From positions 1 through 39,724 of the forward strand of contig CANRDL010000008.1 of NCBI GenBank assembly GCA_947629405.1: a stretch of DNA of 39,724 nt, given 5' to 3'. The translations under genes and the position numbers were made by a program. The notes beneath the pieces are model-generated. The model was not told the origin of the DNA. It did no database searches and was given only the letters and a program-made list of their open reading frames with translations. This DNA is from an uncultured Bacilli bacterium. GTDB taxonomy: Bacteria > Bacillota_I > Bacilli_A > RF39 > UBA660. Positions 16,712-24,944 of this stretch are shown here, piece by piece. Numbering within the stretch: the stretch's first letter is position 1; the number at the start of each line of letters is the position of its first letter.

Positions 16712-16993
16712 TTATTTATTTTTATTACTAACACTGAGTATAATAGCAATAATTATACTTGGAAATAAAAGTGCTCCACAAATAGTGCCAATTCTCAAAA
16801 ATAAGACCATAATGATATTAAACTTATATCCAAGTGTTGCTGGTACAAAAGATATTAATAGCGACATAATCATAATAATCAAAATTATAACTGGAATAAG
16901 CCAATATTTTTTCTTTTTGGGTTTTGGATTTAATGGTTGATTATTAGAATTCTCATTATTTATTTGATTAAAATTATTATTTTCTTGATTCAT
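16712..16993 (-). CDS. Small Asn/Gln-rich membrane protein, paralogue 2
   Basis: 93 residues, function unknown. Starts MNQENNNFNQ as in the gene at 15149-15517, then a KPKKKK patch and two membrane helices (about 32-55 and 60-88). GAGG precedes the ATG. It is the first gene of the minus-strand block and is preceded by a promoter related to that of the surface-protein gene at the right edge of the window. Confidence 0.65.
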   Translation of the reverse strand: MNQENNNFNQINNENSNNQPLNPKPKKKKYWLIPVIILIIMIMSLLISFVPATLGYKFNIIMVLFLRIGTICGALLFPSIIIAIILSVSNKNK

Positions 16994-17020
16994 TTTTTAC
17001 CTCTTTCTTTTTCTAAGAAA

Positions 17021-17062
17021 ATTATACAATGTCAATACCCCACTCTGTCAAGTTTTTGTGAA
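17021..17062 (-). promoter_or_regulatory. Promoter of the small-membrane-protein block
   Basis: On the minus strand TTGACA (17051-17046) and TATAAT (17026-17021) are separated by 19 bases containing GGGG. The upstream CACAAAAACTTGACAG and the downstream TATAAT-TTTCTTAG parts match the promoter before 39543 almost base for base. The 19-base spacing is longer than ideal. Confidence 0.7.
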
Positions 17063-17264
17063 TATCTTTTGTTCCTTTACATCTATTTGTCAAAAGTGAT
17101 TTTGATATTTTTAATAACCATAACTATTTTTTAATTTTACTTTTTTATTTTAAATAAATAAAAATCCACTAGTTCAACTAGTGGTTTTTATGAAGCCCTA
17201 TAAGGGCATTTTACTGGCTGACTTCACATGAAGTCTTTTTTAATCGGCCAACTGCCTTCTATAC

Positions 17265-17744
17265 CTACACACCCTTAAAAGGGTCTTGGTATTCTTTTAT
17301 ATTCCTTTCATCTGATATTTTATCTTCTATTTCTTGATTCTTTATATATTTTTTTATTGTCTGCTTGTTTAGTCCTACGGTGCTTACATAGTATCCTTTC
17401 GCCCAGAATGTTCTTTGACCGTATTTATATTTCAAATTTGAATGGTTATCAAATATCATCAATGCACTCTTTCCCTTAAGAAATCCCATGAATTGTGATA
17501 TACTCAATGTAGGTGGAATTTTTACAAGCATATGTATATGATCTATACATGCATTAGCTTCTATTATTTCCACATCCTTATAATCGCATAATCGTCGTAA
17601 GTATGTACCTATATCTCTTCGTAGCTTTCCGTATATACTCTTTCTACGATATTTTGGTATAAAAACTATATGATACATACAGTTCCACTTTGTGTGAGAT
17701 AAGTTACTCTCGTCTGCTTCTCTACCTGATTTAAGTTTTTTCAT
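17265..17744 (-). CDS. tnpA: IS200/IS605-family Y1 transposase
   Basis: 159 residues, full length for the family. The HUH metal motif is H69-I-H71 (DHIHMLV), and the likely catalytic tyrosine is Y133 in IKKYIKNQ; the conserved RTFWAKGYYVST precedes it. The enzyme cuts and rejoins single-stranded DNA at hairpin-marked ends. All key residues are present, so the copy may be active. The ribosome site (AGGAG) and ATG both lie inside one arm of a perfect 21-bp inverted repeat, which should keep translation low. Confidence 0.96.
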   Translation of the reverse strand: MKKLKSGREADESNLSHTKWNCMYHIVFIPKYRRKSIYGKLRRDIGTYLRRLCDYKDVEIIEANACIDHIHMLVKIPPTLSISQFMGFLKGKSALMIFDNHSNLKYKYGQRTFWAKGYYVSTVGLNKQTIKKYIKNQEIEDKISDERNIKEYQDPFKGV

Positions 17745-17812
17745 TTAATTCTCCTTTTGATTGAATTTGGTTGACCGACCATCTTCATTATATCAAAAGG
17801 AGAATTAAATGA
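17741..17812. repeat. Perfect 21-bp inverted repeat enclosing tnpA ribosome site and start codon
   Basis: Arms 17741-17761 and 17792-17812 are exact reverse complements around a 30-base loop. In tnpA mRNA the AGGAG and AUG are therefore in a long helix. The second arm also forms AGGAG plus ATG on the plus strand, opening a 16-codon frame (17809-17859) that I do not call a gene. Confidence 0.9.
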
Positions 17813-17892
17813 TTACTACGACGCTACTGCTATTATATTCATACCGGCGTAGCCGGTAGTTTTTTGTTTGACCTTAATGGTCAAACATAATT

Positions 17893-17918
17893 AAAAAATC
17901 AACAAAATTATTTGTTGA
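17893..17918 (-). terminator. ileS terminator overlapping the end of its coding region
   Basis: TCAACAAA (17899-17906) and TTTGTTGA (17911-17918) pair around a 4-base loop, and on the minus strand a T run follows. The upstream arm lies within the last codons of ileS. Confidence 0.85.
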
Positions 17919-20900
17919 CTTTTTCAATATCTAAAGATATATCTACACCATTAATATTAGTTTTAATTGAATTATTTTCTTTAATTATTATTTCTTTAGT
18001 TAAAGTTTCACTCATAATGTATTCTTTAAATTGATTTAAAACATCACTTAATTCACTAGAAATATATAATTTAATTCTATCTACTATATCAAAATCTTTA
18101 TCTTTTCTTAAATTTTGAACTTTAGAGACTAATTCTCTAGCATCTCCTTCAAGTTTTAATTCTTTAGTTAAAGTGGTATTTAAAATAATAAAATTATTAT
18201 TTTCCATACCAACATTAAATCCTTCTTTTTCTTCAATTCTAATATCAACCATATTTTCATTTATTTCATAATCTTTAGAATCTATATTTAATATAATAGT
18301 TTCTTTATTATAAAGTTTATTTATATCATTAGTATCTAATTTACTTAATTTTTCTTGATATTCTTTTATATTTTTACCAAATATTTTACCTACTTCTTTA
18401 AAATTTGGTTTTACAGTTAAATTCATATAAGAAGATAAATCATCAACAAATGATACTTTTTTAACATTTAATTCTTCTTTAATCAAATCTGTTAAATCAG
18501 AAATAATTTTTTTATTTTTACCATCGAGTAAAGCTTCACTTATTGGTTGTCTTACCTTAATTTTAGAATTTTCTCTAACCATTCTTCCAATAGATATTAA
18601 ATCTCTTACTAAATCCATTTTTTCTTCCAAAGCATCATTTATTAAATCTTCATTACAAACTGGGAAATCTTCTAAATGAACTGAATAATTATTGGTAAGT
18701 TTTTTATACATTTCTTCTGTTATAAAAGGTATAATTGGCGCAAGTAATTTAGTAAGTCCAACTAAAACTTCATAAGTTGTCATATATACAGCTTTTTTAG
18801 AAATATTTTCTTCACTTTGCCAGAATCTTTTTCTATTTCGTCTTATATACCAATTAGATAAATCTTCTGAAACAAATTCAGTGGCAAATTTTACAACTTT
18901 ATTTAAATCGTATGAATCATAAGCATCAGTAACATTTTTAATTAATCGATTGTATTTTGATAATAACCATTTATCTATTTCTTCTCGATCTTTATAATCT
19001 ACTTGACAATTATCTGTATCAATATTATCAGTGTTTGCATACATTGCAAAGAAATTATAAGTATTTTTAAGAGGATTGAAAAATTTAGAATGTACTTCTT
19101 TTAAACCATCTTCATCAAACTTTAAAGGAGTCCATACAGGAGATACATAAGGAAGATAAAATCTTATAGTATCTGCTCCATATGTATTCATCAAAGTAAA
19201 TGGTTCAATAGCATTTCCTTTTGATTTATGCATTTTTTGACCATTTTTATCAAGTAATAATTCATTAACTAAAACATTTTTATATGGACTTATTCCTTTT
19301 ACAAATACGGATATTACAAGAAGAGAATAAAACCATCCTCTTGTTTGATCAATTCCTTCGGATATAAAATCGGCTGGAAATTGACTTTCCCAAAGTTCTT
19401 TATTTTCAAAAGGATAATGATATTGAGCAAAAGGCATAGCACCAGAATCAAACCAACAGTCAATGACATCTTTGCATCTAGTCATCTCTTTACCACATTC
19501 TGGACATTTTAAATGAATATCATCAACATATGGTCTATGTAATTCAATTGTTTCATCAATATTTTCAATAGATTTTTCAATTAATTCTTTTCTGGAACCA
19601 ATCATTTCTTTATGTCCACAACTACAAATCCATAATGGAAGTGGTGTTCCCCAATATCTTTGACGAGAAATTGCCCAGTCATTTAAATTTTCTAGCCAAT
19701 TGCCAAATCTTTTTTCGCCAACAAAATCAGGATACCAATTAACTGTTTTATTAGCTTCAATAATTTTATCTTTTAATTTAGTTACTTCTAAATAATATGA
19801 TGGTTTAGAATAATATAAAAGTGGTGTTTTGCATCGCCAACAATGCGGATAATTATGAACCATTTTTTGTTTTTTAAATAATTTATCATTTTCTTTTAAA
19901 TATTTTATTACTTCAAGATCAGCATCAAATACTTTCATACCCTTCCATGGACCTTCTGTATAACATCCTTCTTCAGAAACAGGATTTAAATATGGTAAAT
20001 TATAATTTTTAGCAACATTAGCATCATCTTGACCAAAAGCAGGAGCAATATGAACAATACCTGTTCCATCTTCCATAGTTACATAAGTATCATTGGTTAC
20101 AAAGAAAGCTTTTTTATTTACTGATAGTTCTGGTATTAATTGTTCGTATTCTACATATTCTAAATCTTTACCCTTATAGGTTTCTAAAACAGTAAAATCG
20201 TCTCCTAAAACTTTATTAGCTAATTTTTTTGCTAAAATAAATTTATAATCTTTAGATTTAACTTTAATATATTCCTCATTAGGATTTACACATAATGCAA
20301 CATTAGAAAGTAATGTCCAAGGAGTAGTTGTCCAAACTAAGAAATATTCATCTTTATCTTTTAATTTAAAAGGGACAATTACAGTATCAACAGATATTTC
20401 TTTATATCCTTGGGAAACTTCATGAGAAGCAAGACCAGTTCCACAACGAGTACAGAAAGGAACTATTTTAACTCCTTCATAGAATAAACCTTCATCAAAG
20501 AATTTTTTTAAAATCCACCATTCAGTTTCTATATAATCATTATTATATGTTACATAACTATTTTTAAGGTCAATAAATTGTCCCATTTCCTTAGTAAATC
20601 TAGAAAAGGCTTCTTCATTTTTCCAAACGGCTTCTCTACATTTTTCATTAAATTCTTTAATTCCATATTTTTCAATATCGCCTTTACCATTAAAGCCAAG
20701 TTCTTTTTCAACTTGGACCTCAACGGGAAGACCGTGAGTATCCCAACCAACTTTTCTAAGTACTTTATTACCTTTCATAGTTTGATACTTGCAAAATGTA
20801 TCTTTTAAAAATTTAGCAAGCATATGATGAAGTCCTGGCATTCCATTAGCAGTTGCTGGTCCATCATAAAAAACAAAGTTTTTTTCATTTTCTCTATTTT

Positions 20901-21000
20901 TAATAGTTTCTAATAAAATATCTTCATCTTGCCATGTTTTTAAAATATCAAGTTCAATATCATGCGTATTACCTTTTTTTAAACTTTTAAAATTTTTCAT
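17908..21000 (-). CDS. ileS: Isoleucine--tRNA ligase, type 2 (IleRS2) with GLHH signature
   Basis: 1030 residues, class I synthetase charging tRNA-Ile. Length and motifs fit the eukaryote-like IleRS2 type with the DUF5915 C-terminal region. The first signature, normally HxGH, is GLHH at residues 56-59 (MPGLHHML); the second is KMHKS near 588. The CP1 editing domain is present (WTTTPWTLLSN, then GTGIVHIAPAFGQDD). Cysteine pairs in CTRCG, CSCG and CPEC may bind zinc. The ATG at 21000 follows GGAGG at 7 bases; the frame continues to 21144 only because the T-box leader happens to be open. IleRS2 enzymes are known to resist mupirocin. Regulated by the T-box upstream. Confidence 0.97.
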   Translation of the reverse strand: MKNFKSLKKGNTHDIELDILKTWQDEDILLETIKNRENEKNFVFYDGPATANGMPGLHHMLAKFLKDTFCKYQTMKGNKVLRKVGWDTHGLPVEVQVEKELGFNGKGDIEKYGIKEFNEKCREAVWKNEEAFSRFTKEMGQFIDLKNSYVTYNNDYIETEWWILKKFFDEGLFYEGVKIVPFCTRCGTGLASHEVSQGYKEISVDTVIVPFKLKDKDEYFLVWTTTPWTLLSNVALCVNPNEEYIKVKSKDYKFILAKKLANKVLGDDFTVLETYKGKDLEYVEYEQLIPELSVNKKAFFVTNDTYVTMEDGTGIVHIAPAFGQDDANVAKNYNLPYLNPVSEEGCYTEGPWKGMKVFDADLEVIKYLKENDKLFKKQKMVHNYPHCWRCKTPLLYYSKPSYYLEVTKLKDKIIEANKTVNWYPDFVGEKRFGNWLENLNDWAISRQRYWGTPLPLWICSCGHKEMIGSRKELIEKSIENIDETIELHRPYVDDIHLKCPECGKEMTRCKDVIDCWFDSGAMPFAQYHYPFENKELWESQFPADFISEGIDQTRGWFYSLLVISVFVKGISPYKNVLVNELLLDKNGQKMHKSKGNAIEPFTLMNTYGADTIRFYLPYVSPVWTPLKFDEDGLKEVHSKFFNPLKNTYNFFAMYANTDNIDTDNCQVDYKDREEIDKWLLSKYNRLIKNVTDAYDSYDLNKVVKFATEFVSEDLSNWYIRRNRKRFWQSEENISKKAVYMTTYEVLVGLTKLLAPIIPFITEEMYKKLTNNYSVHLEDFPVCNEDLINDALEEKMDLVRDLISIGRMVRENSKIKVRQPISEALLDGKNKKIISDLTDLIKEELNVKKVSFVDDLSSYMNLTVKPNFKEVGKIFGKNIKEYQEKLSKLDTNDINKLYNKETIILNIDSKDYEINENMVDIRIEEKEGFNVGMENNNFIILNTTLTKELKLEGDARELVSKVQNLRKDKDFDIVDRIKLYISSELSDVLNQFKEYIMSETLTKEIIIKENNSIKTNINGVDISLDIEKVNK

Positions 21001-21018
21001 ATAAATCCTCCTTAAAAA

Positions 21019-21255
21019 TAAAAAAAAGTCCTTAAAAATAAGGACGAAAAATTTCCGTGGTACCACCTTTATTCGTAGAATATCTACCTCATTACTTTTA
21101 ACGTAAGTTAACCGTTCTTTTCTACTAATTTCAAAAAGACACATCAGAAGTGATCTAAAATATTTCTTATTTAATTCTTTTTCACCATTTTAAGAATTTC
21201 TCTTTTAAAATAAGGATAATATTTTCGTCTTCCTCAATTGCTTTCAACAACGATT
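21019..21255 (-). promoter_or_regulatory. T-box leader of ileS (isoleucine specifier AUC)
   Basis: The minus-strand leader has the T-box core AAAGGTGGTACCACGG at 21070-21055 and then an intrinsic terminator, TAAGGAC/GTCCTTA arms at 21028-21045 followed by a T run. AUC at 21154-21152, followed by A, is a plausible isoleucine specifier; I placed it by eye. Transcription should read through into ileS when tRNA-Ile is uncharged. Confidence 0.92.
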
Positions 21256-21270
21256 ATAAAATTATTTAAT

Positions 21271-21594
21271 TTATTTGTCAATCTTTTTATTATATTTTTT
21301 TACGGAATGTTCGGAAACAAAATAATCTAAAATATATGAAATAACAAATGCTAATATAAATGTTAAAACTAAAACAATAGTTATATTTAGCGCTTTACTT
21401 TTTGTTACTATAACTGTATCAATAGTTTCATTAAAAACAAGCCCTACTGAGTCAATTAGCAAAACTATACAAGAAAAAATTAATGACTCAACTAAGTATA
21501 CTTTGCATCTTCTTTTTTTAGAACTATTATCATTTTCCATTGGCAAATTTTTATTCCACATAGTTTTAGGAACTTTTATCATATTATTCTTCAT
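21271..21594 (-). CDS. Small two-helix membrane protein of unknown function
   Basis: 107 residues with a basic N-terminus (KKRRCK at about 26-31), membrane helices at about 32-52 and 70-92, and a charged tail. No family recognised. The ATG at 21594 overlaps the end of mutS by 11 bases, so it is probably translated from the mutS transcript; an alternative start is the ATG at 21582. Nothing links its function to mismatch repair except position. Confidence 0.55.
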   Translation of the reverse strand: MKNNMIKVPKTMWNKNLPMENDNSSKKRRCKVYLVESLIFSCIVLLIDSVGLVFNETIDTVIVTKSKALNITIVLVLTFILAFVISYILDYFVSEHSVKKYNKKIDK

Positions 21595-24118
21595 AATCTT
21601 TACTCTTTTCTTTTAATTTATATAAAATATTCATTGCTTCCATTGGCGTTATATTTAAGATATTTATAGCATCTATTTCTTTTTTTAATTCGTTTTCTTT
21701 TTTAGGAAAAGTAAATGAAATTTGTTCATTCATTTTTCGAGGTTTATTTTGTTCATATTTTTTTAAATGTTCACTAGCATTTTTTATAATACTATCAGTA
21801 AGCCCTGCTAAAGATGCAACTTGAATACCATAGCTTTTATCTGTTGGACCATCTTTTACTTTATGTAAAAAGGTTAAATTATCATTTTCAAAATTAGCAC
21901 ACACATGAACATTTTTAATAGTTGGATATTTTTTTGATAACGAGGTAAGTTCATGATAATGAGTTGAAAATAAAGTTTTACAATTAATTTTGGTATTGAC
22001 ATACTCAAGAATAGACTCTGCTAAACTCATTCCATCATATGTTGATGTTCCTCTTCCAAGTTCATCAAATAAAATTAAACTATTTTCTGTCGCTCCTTCT
22101 ATAGCATTTTTAGCCTCCAACATTTCAACCATAAAAGTTGATTCTCCGGAAACTAAATCATCAGAGGCGCCAATACGCGTATATATTTTATCAATTATTT
22201 TTAAATTACAATCTTCACATGGTACAAAAGAACCAATTTGAGCCATAATTATTATAATCGCTAGTTGGCGCATATAAGTTGATTTACCAGCCATATTAGG
22301 TCCTGTAATAAGTAAGGTTGATGTATCTTTATCCATTATACAATCATTGGCTACATATGATAAGTGAGTAACATTATCTACAACAGGATGTTTTCCCCCA
22401 ATAATATTAATAGTATTATCATTATTAAATTTAGGACGAACAAAACTGTTTTCAATAGCTACAGTTGCTAAAGATAAATAAGCATCAATTTGACTTAAAT
22501 TATCCGCTAAAGTTTTTAATTTAAATATTTCTTTTTTAACTTTTTCTTTTATTTCTAAAAATAATTCGTATTCTAATTTTATAATCTTTTCTTCACTATT
22601 TAAAACTAAAGCTTCTTTTTCTTTCAAAACAGGAGTTATGTATCTTTCGGATGTTGAAAGGGTCTGACGGCGTTCCCATCCCCATTCATCTTTTACTTCT
22701 TTTACTTGACCTTTAGAAATTTCAATATAATATCCAAAAACTTTATTAAATCCCACTTTTAAAGTTTTAATGCCTGTTTTGTTTCTTTCACTTTCTTCAA
22801 GGGTTGCAATAAAATCTTTTCCCCCACTTCTGATATTTTTAAGTTCATCTAATTCTTTATTGTATCCTTCTTTTATTAAGTAACCTTCTTTAATAGAAAC
22901 AGGAGGATTTTCATATATAGATTTTTCTAATAAATTATATATTTCTTTATTTTCATCTATATTTATATCGAAAGAAAGTTCATCAATTAATTTTTTAATC
23001 TCAGGAATATTTTTTAGAGAGTTTTTTAATTGTAGTAAGTCTTTAGCATTCAAAGAACCACATATAACTTTACCACATAATCTTTCAATATCATAAACTC
23101 CTTCTAAAGCATCTCTTAATTTTTCTCTAGTGATAAATTCATTAATTAATTTTTCGACATAGTCAAGTCTTTTATTAATTTTATTTATATCAAGTAAAGG
23201 ATGGAGTAACATATCTTTTAATTTTCTTCTACCCATAGCAGTTTTACATTTATCTAGAAGCCAAATTAAAGAAAAGTTTCTTTCTTTTAGACGAATTGTT
23301 TCAAATAATTCTAAATTTCTTATTGTATGAATATCCATATATAATGTTTCTTCATTATTTAAGATATTGACATGATCGATATGACTGACATCTTTAAGTT
23401 CCTTTTTTACTAAATAATAAAATAAGTGTCTTATACCCATTTTTATTCTTTCATCAGTTACAGAATTAATTAAATCCCTATATTCATTTTGAAGCATTTC
23501 ATTAGATTCGGTAACTAAAATGCCATAATTATTTTCTAAAGTTGATATTAATTTTAAAGGAAAATTATCAATTGTAATTATTTCTCTTATTCCTAATTTT
23601 AATATTTCATTTAATAGTTTACTGTCATCTTTTTCAATATATAAAGCATTTAATACTCCCGTAGAAATATCAGCAAAAGATAGTAAATAACAATCTTCAA
23701 AGGAAATAACTCCCCCAATATAACAATTAGTAGCATTATCTAAATATTCCTCATCAACAAATGTTGATTTAGATACGACATCAACTACTCCTCTTTTTAC
23801 TGTACCCTTAACATCTTTAGGGTCTTCTAATTGTTCAGCAATAGCTACTTTATAGCCTTTTTCTACTAATGTTTTTATATAAGGTTTAACTGAATGATGG
23901 GGAACCCCACACATGGGAACTCTTTCAGAAAGTCCCGCATTTTTACCTGTTAAAGTAAGTTCTAATTCGCGGGCAGCAATTTTTCCATCTTCAAAAAATA
24001 ATTCATAAAAATCTCCCAAACGATAAAATAATAGTTCATCTTCATGTTTATCTTTAATTTCCATATATTGTTTCATCATAGGAGATAATTTTTCTCTATC
24101 TACTTCATTTCGATTCAT
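21584..24118 (-). CDS. mutS: DNA mismatch repair protein MutS
   Basis: 844 residues, full length. Recognises mismatches and small loops and recruits MutL. The mismatch-binding N-terminal domain has FYELFFEDG (a Phe-x-Glu-like contact region lies within YRLGDFYELF). The ATPase has Walker A GPNMAGKST near 610 and DELGRGTST later. QISFTF near the C-terminus looks like a sliding-clamp binding motif. GGTGG precedes the ATG. Divergent from lexA with 179 bases between. mutL is not in the window. Confidence 0.98.
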   Translation of the reverse strand: MNRNEVDREKLSPMMKQYMEIKDKHEDELLFYRLGDFYELFFEDGKIAARELELTLTGKNAGLSERVPMCGVPHHSVKPYIKTLVEKGYKVAIAEQLEDPKDVKGTVKRGVVDVVSKSTFVDEEYLDNATNCYIGGVISFEDCYLLSFADISTGVLNALYIEKDDSKLLNEILKLGIREIITIDNFPLKLISTLENNYGILVTESNEMLQNEYRDLINSVTDERIKMGIRHLFYYLVKKELKDVSHIDHVNILNNEETLYMDIHTIRNLELFETIRLKERNFSLIWLLDKCKTAMGRRKLKDMLLHPLLDINKINKRLDYVEKLINEFITREKLRDALEGVYDIERLCGKVICGSLNAKDLLQLKNSLKNIPEIKKLIDELSFDINIDENKEIYNLLEKSIYENPPVSIKEGYLIKEGYNKELDELKNIRSGGKDFIATLEESERNKTGIKTLKVGFNKVFGYYIEISKGQVKEVKDEWGWERRQTLSTSERYITPVLKEKEALVLNSEEKIIKLEYELFLEIKEKVKKEIFKLKTLADNLSQIDAYLSLATVAIENSFVRPKFNNDNTINIIGGKHPVVDNVTHLSYVANDCIMDKDTSTLLITGPNMAGKSTYMRQLAIIIIMAQIGSFVPCEDCNLKIIDKIYTRIGASDDLVSGESTFMVEMLEAKNAIEGATENSLILFDELGRGTSTYDGMSLAESILEYVNTKINCKTLFSTHYHELTSLSKKYPTIKNVHVCANFENDNLTFLHKVKDGPTDKSYGIQVASLAGLTDSIIKNASEHLKKYEQNKPRKMNEQISFTFPKKENELKKEIDAINILNITPMEAMNILYKLKEKSKDYEE

Positions 24119-24237
24119 AAAACCACCACATAACTAAATTTATTATATCACAAATAAATAAAATAGTTAAAGATAATAAAATATAAAATTTAAGTAATTT
24201 GTACGCATTAATTAAATACTTTTTATTTTCAAGTATG

Positions 24238-24276
24238 AAACATTTGTTTGACAAACATAGTGTTTGATGATATTAT
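24238..24276 (+). promoter_or_regulatory. lexA promoter with overlapping LexA-type operators
   Basis: TTGACA at 24248-24253 and TATTAT at 24271-24276 are separated by exactly 17 bases. AAACATTTGTTT (24238-24249) fits the Bacillus-type SOS box with half-sites 4 bases apart (compare CGAAC-N4-GTTCG). A second palindrome, CAAACA-TAG-TGTTTG (24252-24266), fills the spacer. Together four AAACA/TGTTT half-sites overlap the -35, so LexA binding would block RNA polymerase. Confidence 0.85.
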
Positions 24277-24297
24277 TAATTTATAAGGAGATTATTT

Positions 24298-24915
24298 ATG
24301 GAAAAACTAACTTTTAAACAAAATGAAGTTTTAACTTTTATTAAAAAATTTATTGCTAAAAATGGTTATCCACCTTCTGTTAGAGAAATATGTAAAGGAT
24401 TAAATTTAAATTCCCCAGCTACGGTTTTTACTCATATTAAAAAACTAGAAAGTACCGGATATATAAAAAAAGGAAATGGTAAAAATCGAACAATTGAAGT
24501 GCTTGTAGAAAATGAATATTTAGATTCTAATAAAGATGTTGCTAAAATTGCTTTATTGGGAAAAATTACGGCTGGTCCACCAATTGAAGCGATTGAAAAT
24601 CCTGATGAATATATAAGTGTTCCTGCCTCATTAGTTCCTAAAAATAAAAAAGTTTTCTCTTTAAGAGTATCAGGAGAATCAATGATTAATAAAGGTATAT
24701 TTGATAATGATATAGTCATTGTTCAAAGACAAGTTACTGCTAATAATGGTGATATAGTTGTTGCAATGAATGAAGATAATGAAGTTACATTAAAAACTTT
24801 TTATAAAGAAAAAAATCATATAAGATTACAACCTGAAAATGATACAATGGATCCTATTATCCTTCCTAATGTTACAATACTGGGAAAAGCAATTGGTTTA
24901 TATCGAACTATTTAA
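24298..24915 (+). CDS. lexA: LexA repressor
   Basis: 205 residues. Represses DNA-damage genes and is self-cleaved when RecA is activated. The winged helix at 1-65 contains PPSVREICKGLNLNSPATV. The self-cleavage site is A92-G93 (ITAGPP), with catalytic S128 (SGESM) and K166 (TLKTF). AAGGAG precedes the ATG. Its own promoter carries operator palindromes, so it is autoregulated. I saw no comparable operator before the other repair genes here (mutS, nth). Confidence 0.97.
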   Translation: MEKLTFKQNEVLTFIKKFIAKNGYPPSVREICKGLNLNSPATVFTHIKKLESTGYIKKGNGKNRTIEVLVENEYLDSNKDVAKIALLGKITAGPPIEAIENPDEYISVPASLVPKNKKVFSLRVSGESMINKGIFDNDIVIVQRQVTANNGDIVVAMNEDNEVTLKTFYKEKNHIRLQPENDTMDPIILPNVTILGKAIGLYRTI

Positions 24916-24944
24916 AAAAAGAATTGATTAATCAATTCTTTTTT
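24914..24944. terminator. Bidirectional terminator between lexA and the C69 hydrolase
   Basis: GAATTGATTAATCAATTC (24921-24938) is a perfect 18-base palindrome between an A run and a T run. It overlaps the last codons of the C69 gene. Confidence 0.88.

Larger units (their letters stand above)
17160..17890 (-). mobile_element. IS200/IS605-family insertion element (tnpA only)
   Basis: A Y1 transposase gene is flanked by hairpins typical of this family, which moves as single-stranded DNA and has no terminal inverted repeats. On the downstream side: CCACTAGTT/AACTAGTGG (17166-17184), GCCCT/AGGGC (17195-17207), GACTTCA/TGAAGTC (17220-17235). On the upstream side: TACCGGC/GCCGGTA (17842-17858) and GTTTGACC/GGTCAAAC (17866-17886). 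The base content is richer in G and C than the neighbours, consistent with transfer. Exact ends are not determined. It lies between the ileS terminator and the promoter of the small-membrane-protein block. No tnpB or other accessory gene is present. Confidence 0.88.

Noticed and set aside
14120-16993. Small-membrane-protein block as a known defence system
   Set aside because: No nuclease, ATPase, NAD-degrading or other effector domain was recognised; only membrane helices, a zinc ribbon and low-complexity starts.
17809-17859. 16-codon plus-strand frame with ribosome site beside tnpA
   Set aside because: Its ribosome site and start are the mirror arm of the tnpA hairpin, and its end is the TACCGGC/GCCGGTA hairpin of the element; nothing else supports a peptide.
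21001-21144. In-frame 48-residue N-terminal extension of IleRS
   Set aside because: It is the open T-box leader; GGAGG sits just before the ATG at 21000.
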